Position numbers and translations under genes: made by a program. A stretch of 43,024 nt of DNA from Treponemataceae bacterium (GTDB taxonomy: Bacteria; Spirochaetota; Spirochaetia; Treponematales; Treponemataceae): assembly GCA_024680915.1 (NCBI GenBank), contig JAILBN010000087.1, positions 1 through 43,024 on the forward strand. The letters are read 5' to 3'. Under the pieces are notes generated by a model. The model saw only the letters and a program-made list of their open reading frames with translations. It did not search any database and had not been told where the DNA came from. This document shows positions 42,796-43,024 of the stretch, one piece after another; the stretch's first letter is position 1; each line of letters begins with the position of its first letter.

Positions 42796-43024
42796 ATGGA
42801 CGATGTAACAGCAATTTTTGGAGAGAATGTCTTTAACGAGGCGGTTATGAAAGCAAGGCTGCCCAAAGAGACTTTCAAGCAGTTGATGAAGACAATCGAG
42901 GGAGGCGAGAAGCTTGACCCCTCTGTGGCCACCGTTGTGGCAAACGCCATGAAGGACTGGGCCCTTGAGAAGGGAGCCACTCATTTCACCCACTGGTTCC
43001 AGCCTCTTACGGGCATCACGGCAG
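42796..43024 (+). CDS. glnN: Glutamine synthetase type III, N-terminal part (runs off the window)
   Basis: The first 76 codons of a type III glutamine synthetase, which joins ammonia to glutamate with ATP. The visible part begins [18 protein letters not shown] and ends in [22 protein letters not shown], the characteristic GSIII N-terminal block. The full family is about 700 residues, so most of the gene lies beyond the window. GGAGG lies six bases before ATG. Two attenuators in series and a multi-hairpin repeat make a leader of about 340 bases. This is probably the main ammonia-assimilating synthetase, since the glnA-like protein at 15500 has an altered active site. Confidence 0.93.
   Translation, partial: MDDVTAIFGENVFNEAVMKARLPKETFKQLMKTIEGGEKLDPSVATVVANAMKDWALEKGATHFTHWFQPLTGITA

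Overview
The window (about 43 kb) looks like ordinary chromosome of a spirochaete, most likely a gut or rumen Treponema. I base this on recalled gene families and palindromic-repeat style, not on a database search. There are no rRNA or tRNA genes, insertion sequences, phage genes or CRISPR arrays that I can see. Almost all genes belong to glutamine-centred nitrogen metabolism: carB1, asnB, pyrG, carA, carB2, a glutamine-synthetase-like gene, an ANTAR antiterminator gene, purB, cysK, purC, purA, purF, gltD, gltB, dapF, dapL and the start of a type III glutamine synthetase (glnN). Unrelated genes in between are a methyltransferase, an esterase lipoprotein, a small lipoprotein, a chemotaxis receptor, a GGDEF protein and two unknown proteins.

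The main system I propose is a nitrogen regulon controlled by RNA antitermination. Six operons (asnB, carB2-glnA-like-ANTAR, purF, gltB-gltD, dapF and glnN) share one leader design. A promoter with a 17-bp spacer is placed so that the RNA starts a few bases before a small hairpin. That hairpin has a six-base loop starting AA with G at position 4. Its 3' arm is also the 5' arm of an intrinsic terminator. A1 and G4 in a hexaloop are the known recognition signature of ANTAR antiterminators. gltB and glnN each carry a second such module in series. The only ANTAR gene in the window lies directly behind a glutamine-synthetase-like gene that keeps its metal ligands but has Lys at the catalytic flap position. 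That operon has the same leader, so it is probably autoregulated. Most targets consume or make glutamine.

A second unusual locus lies at 40429-42275. A gene for a PD-(D/E)XK nuclease-like protein is flanked by 10 and 4 copies of a 42-base hairpin unit with perfect 10-base arms. Successive units start 63 or 84 bp apart (multiples of 21; one interval is 62).

A third theme is gene-end duplication. Next to carB1, purB and gltD (3' ends) and pyrG (5' end) is an extra copy of the terminal 6-12 codons that keeps most of the peptide while many wobble bases differ. At carB1 and pyrG the copy is joined to a palindromic repeat. Related GC-rich palindromes sit in frame inside carA, carB2 and purF. Long tandem arrays lie in the dapF leader (14 full copies plus a partial one of about 36 bp) and between purF and purA (nine copies of 17 bp).

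Layout: 1-3.5 kb carB1; 3.6-5.8 kb an unknown two-gene unit; 5.8-11.05 kb asnB-pyrG-carA; 11.1-11.8 kb methyltransferase (minus); 11.9-17.25 kb carB2-glnA-like-ANTAR; 17.3-18.9 kb esterase (minus); 19.3-20.7 kb purB; 20.7-25.9 kb purF-purA-purC-cysK (minus); 26.1-30.5 kb lipoprotein, chemoreceptor and GGDEF; 30.6-37.35 kb gltB-gltD (minus), divergent from 37.4-40.3 kb dapF-dapL; 40.4-42.3 kb the hairpin-nuclease element; 42.4 kb to the end glnN.
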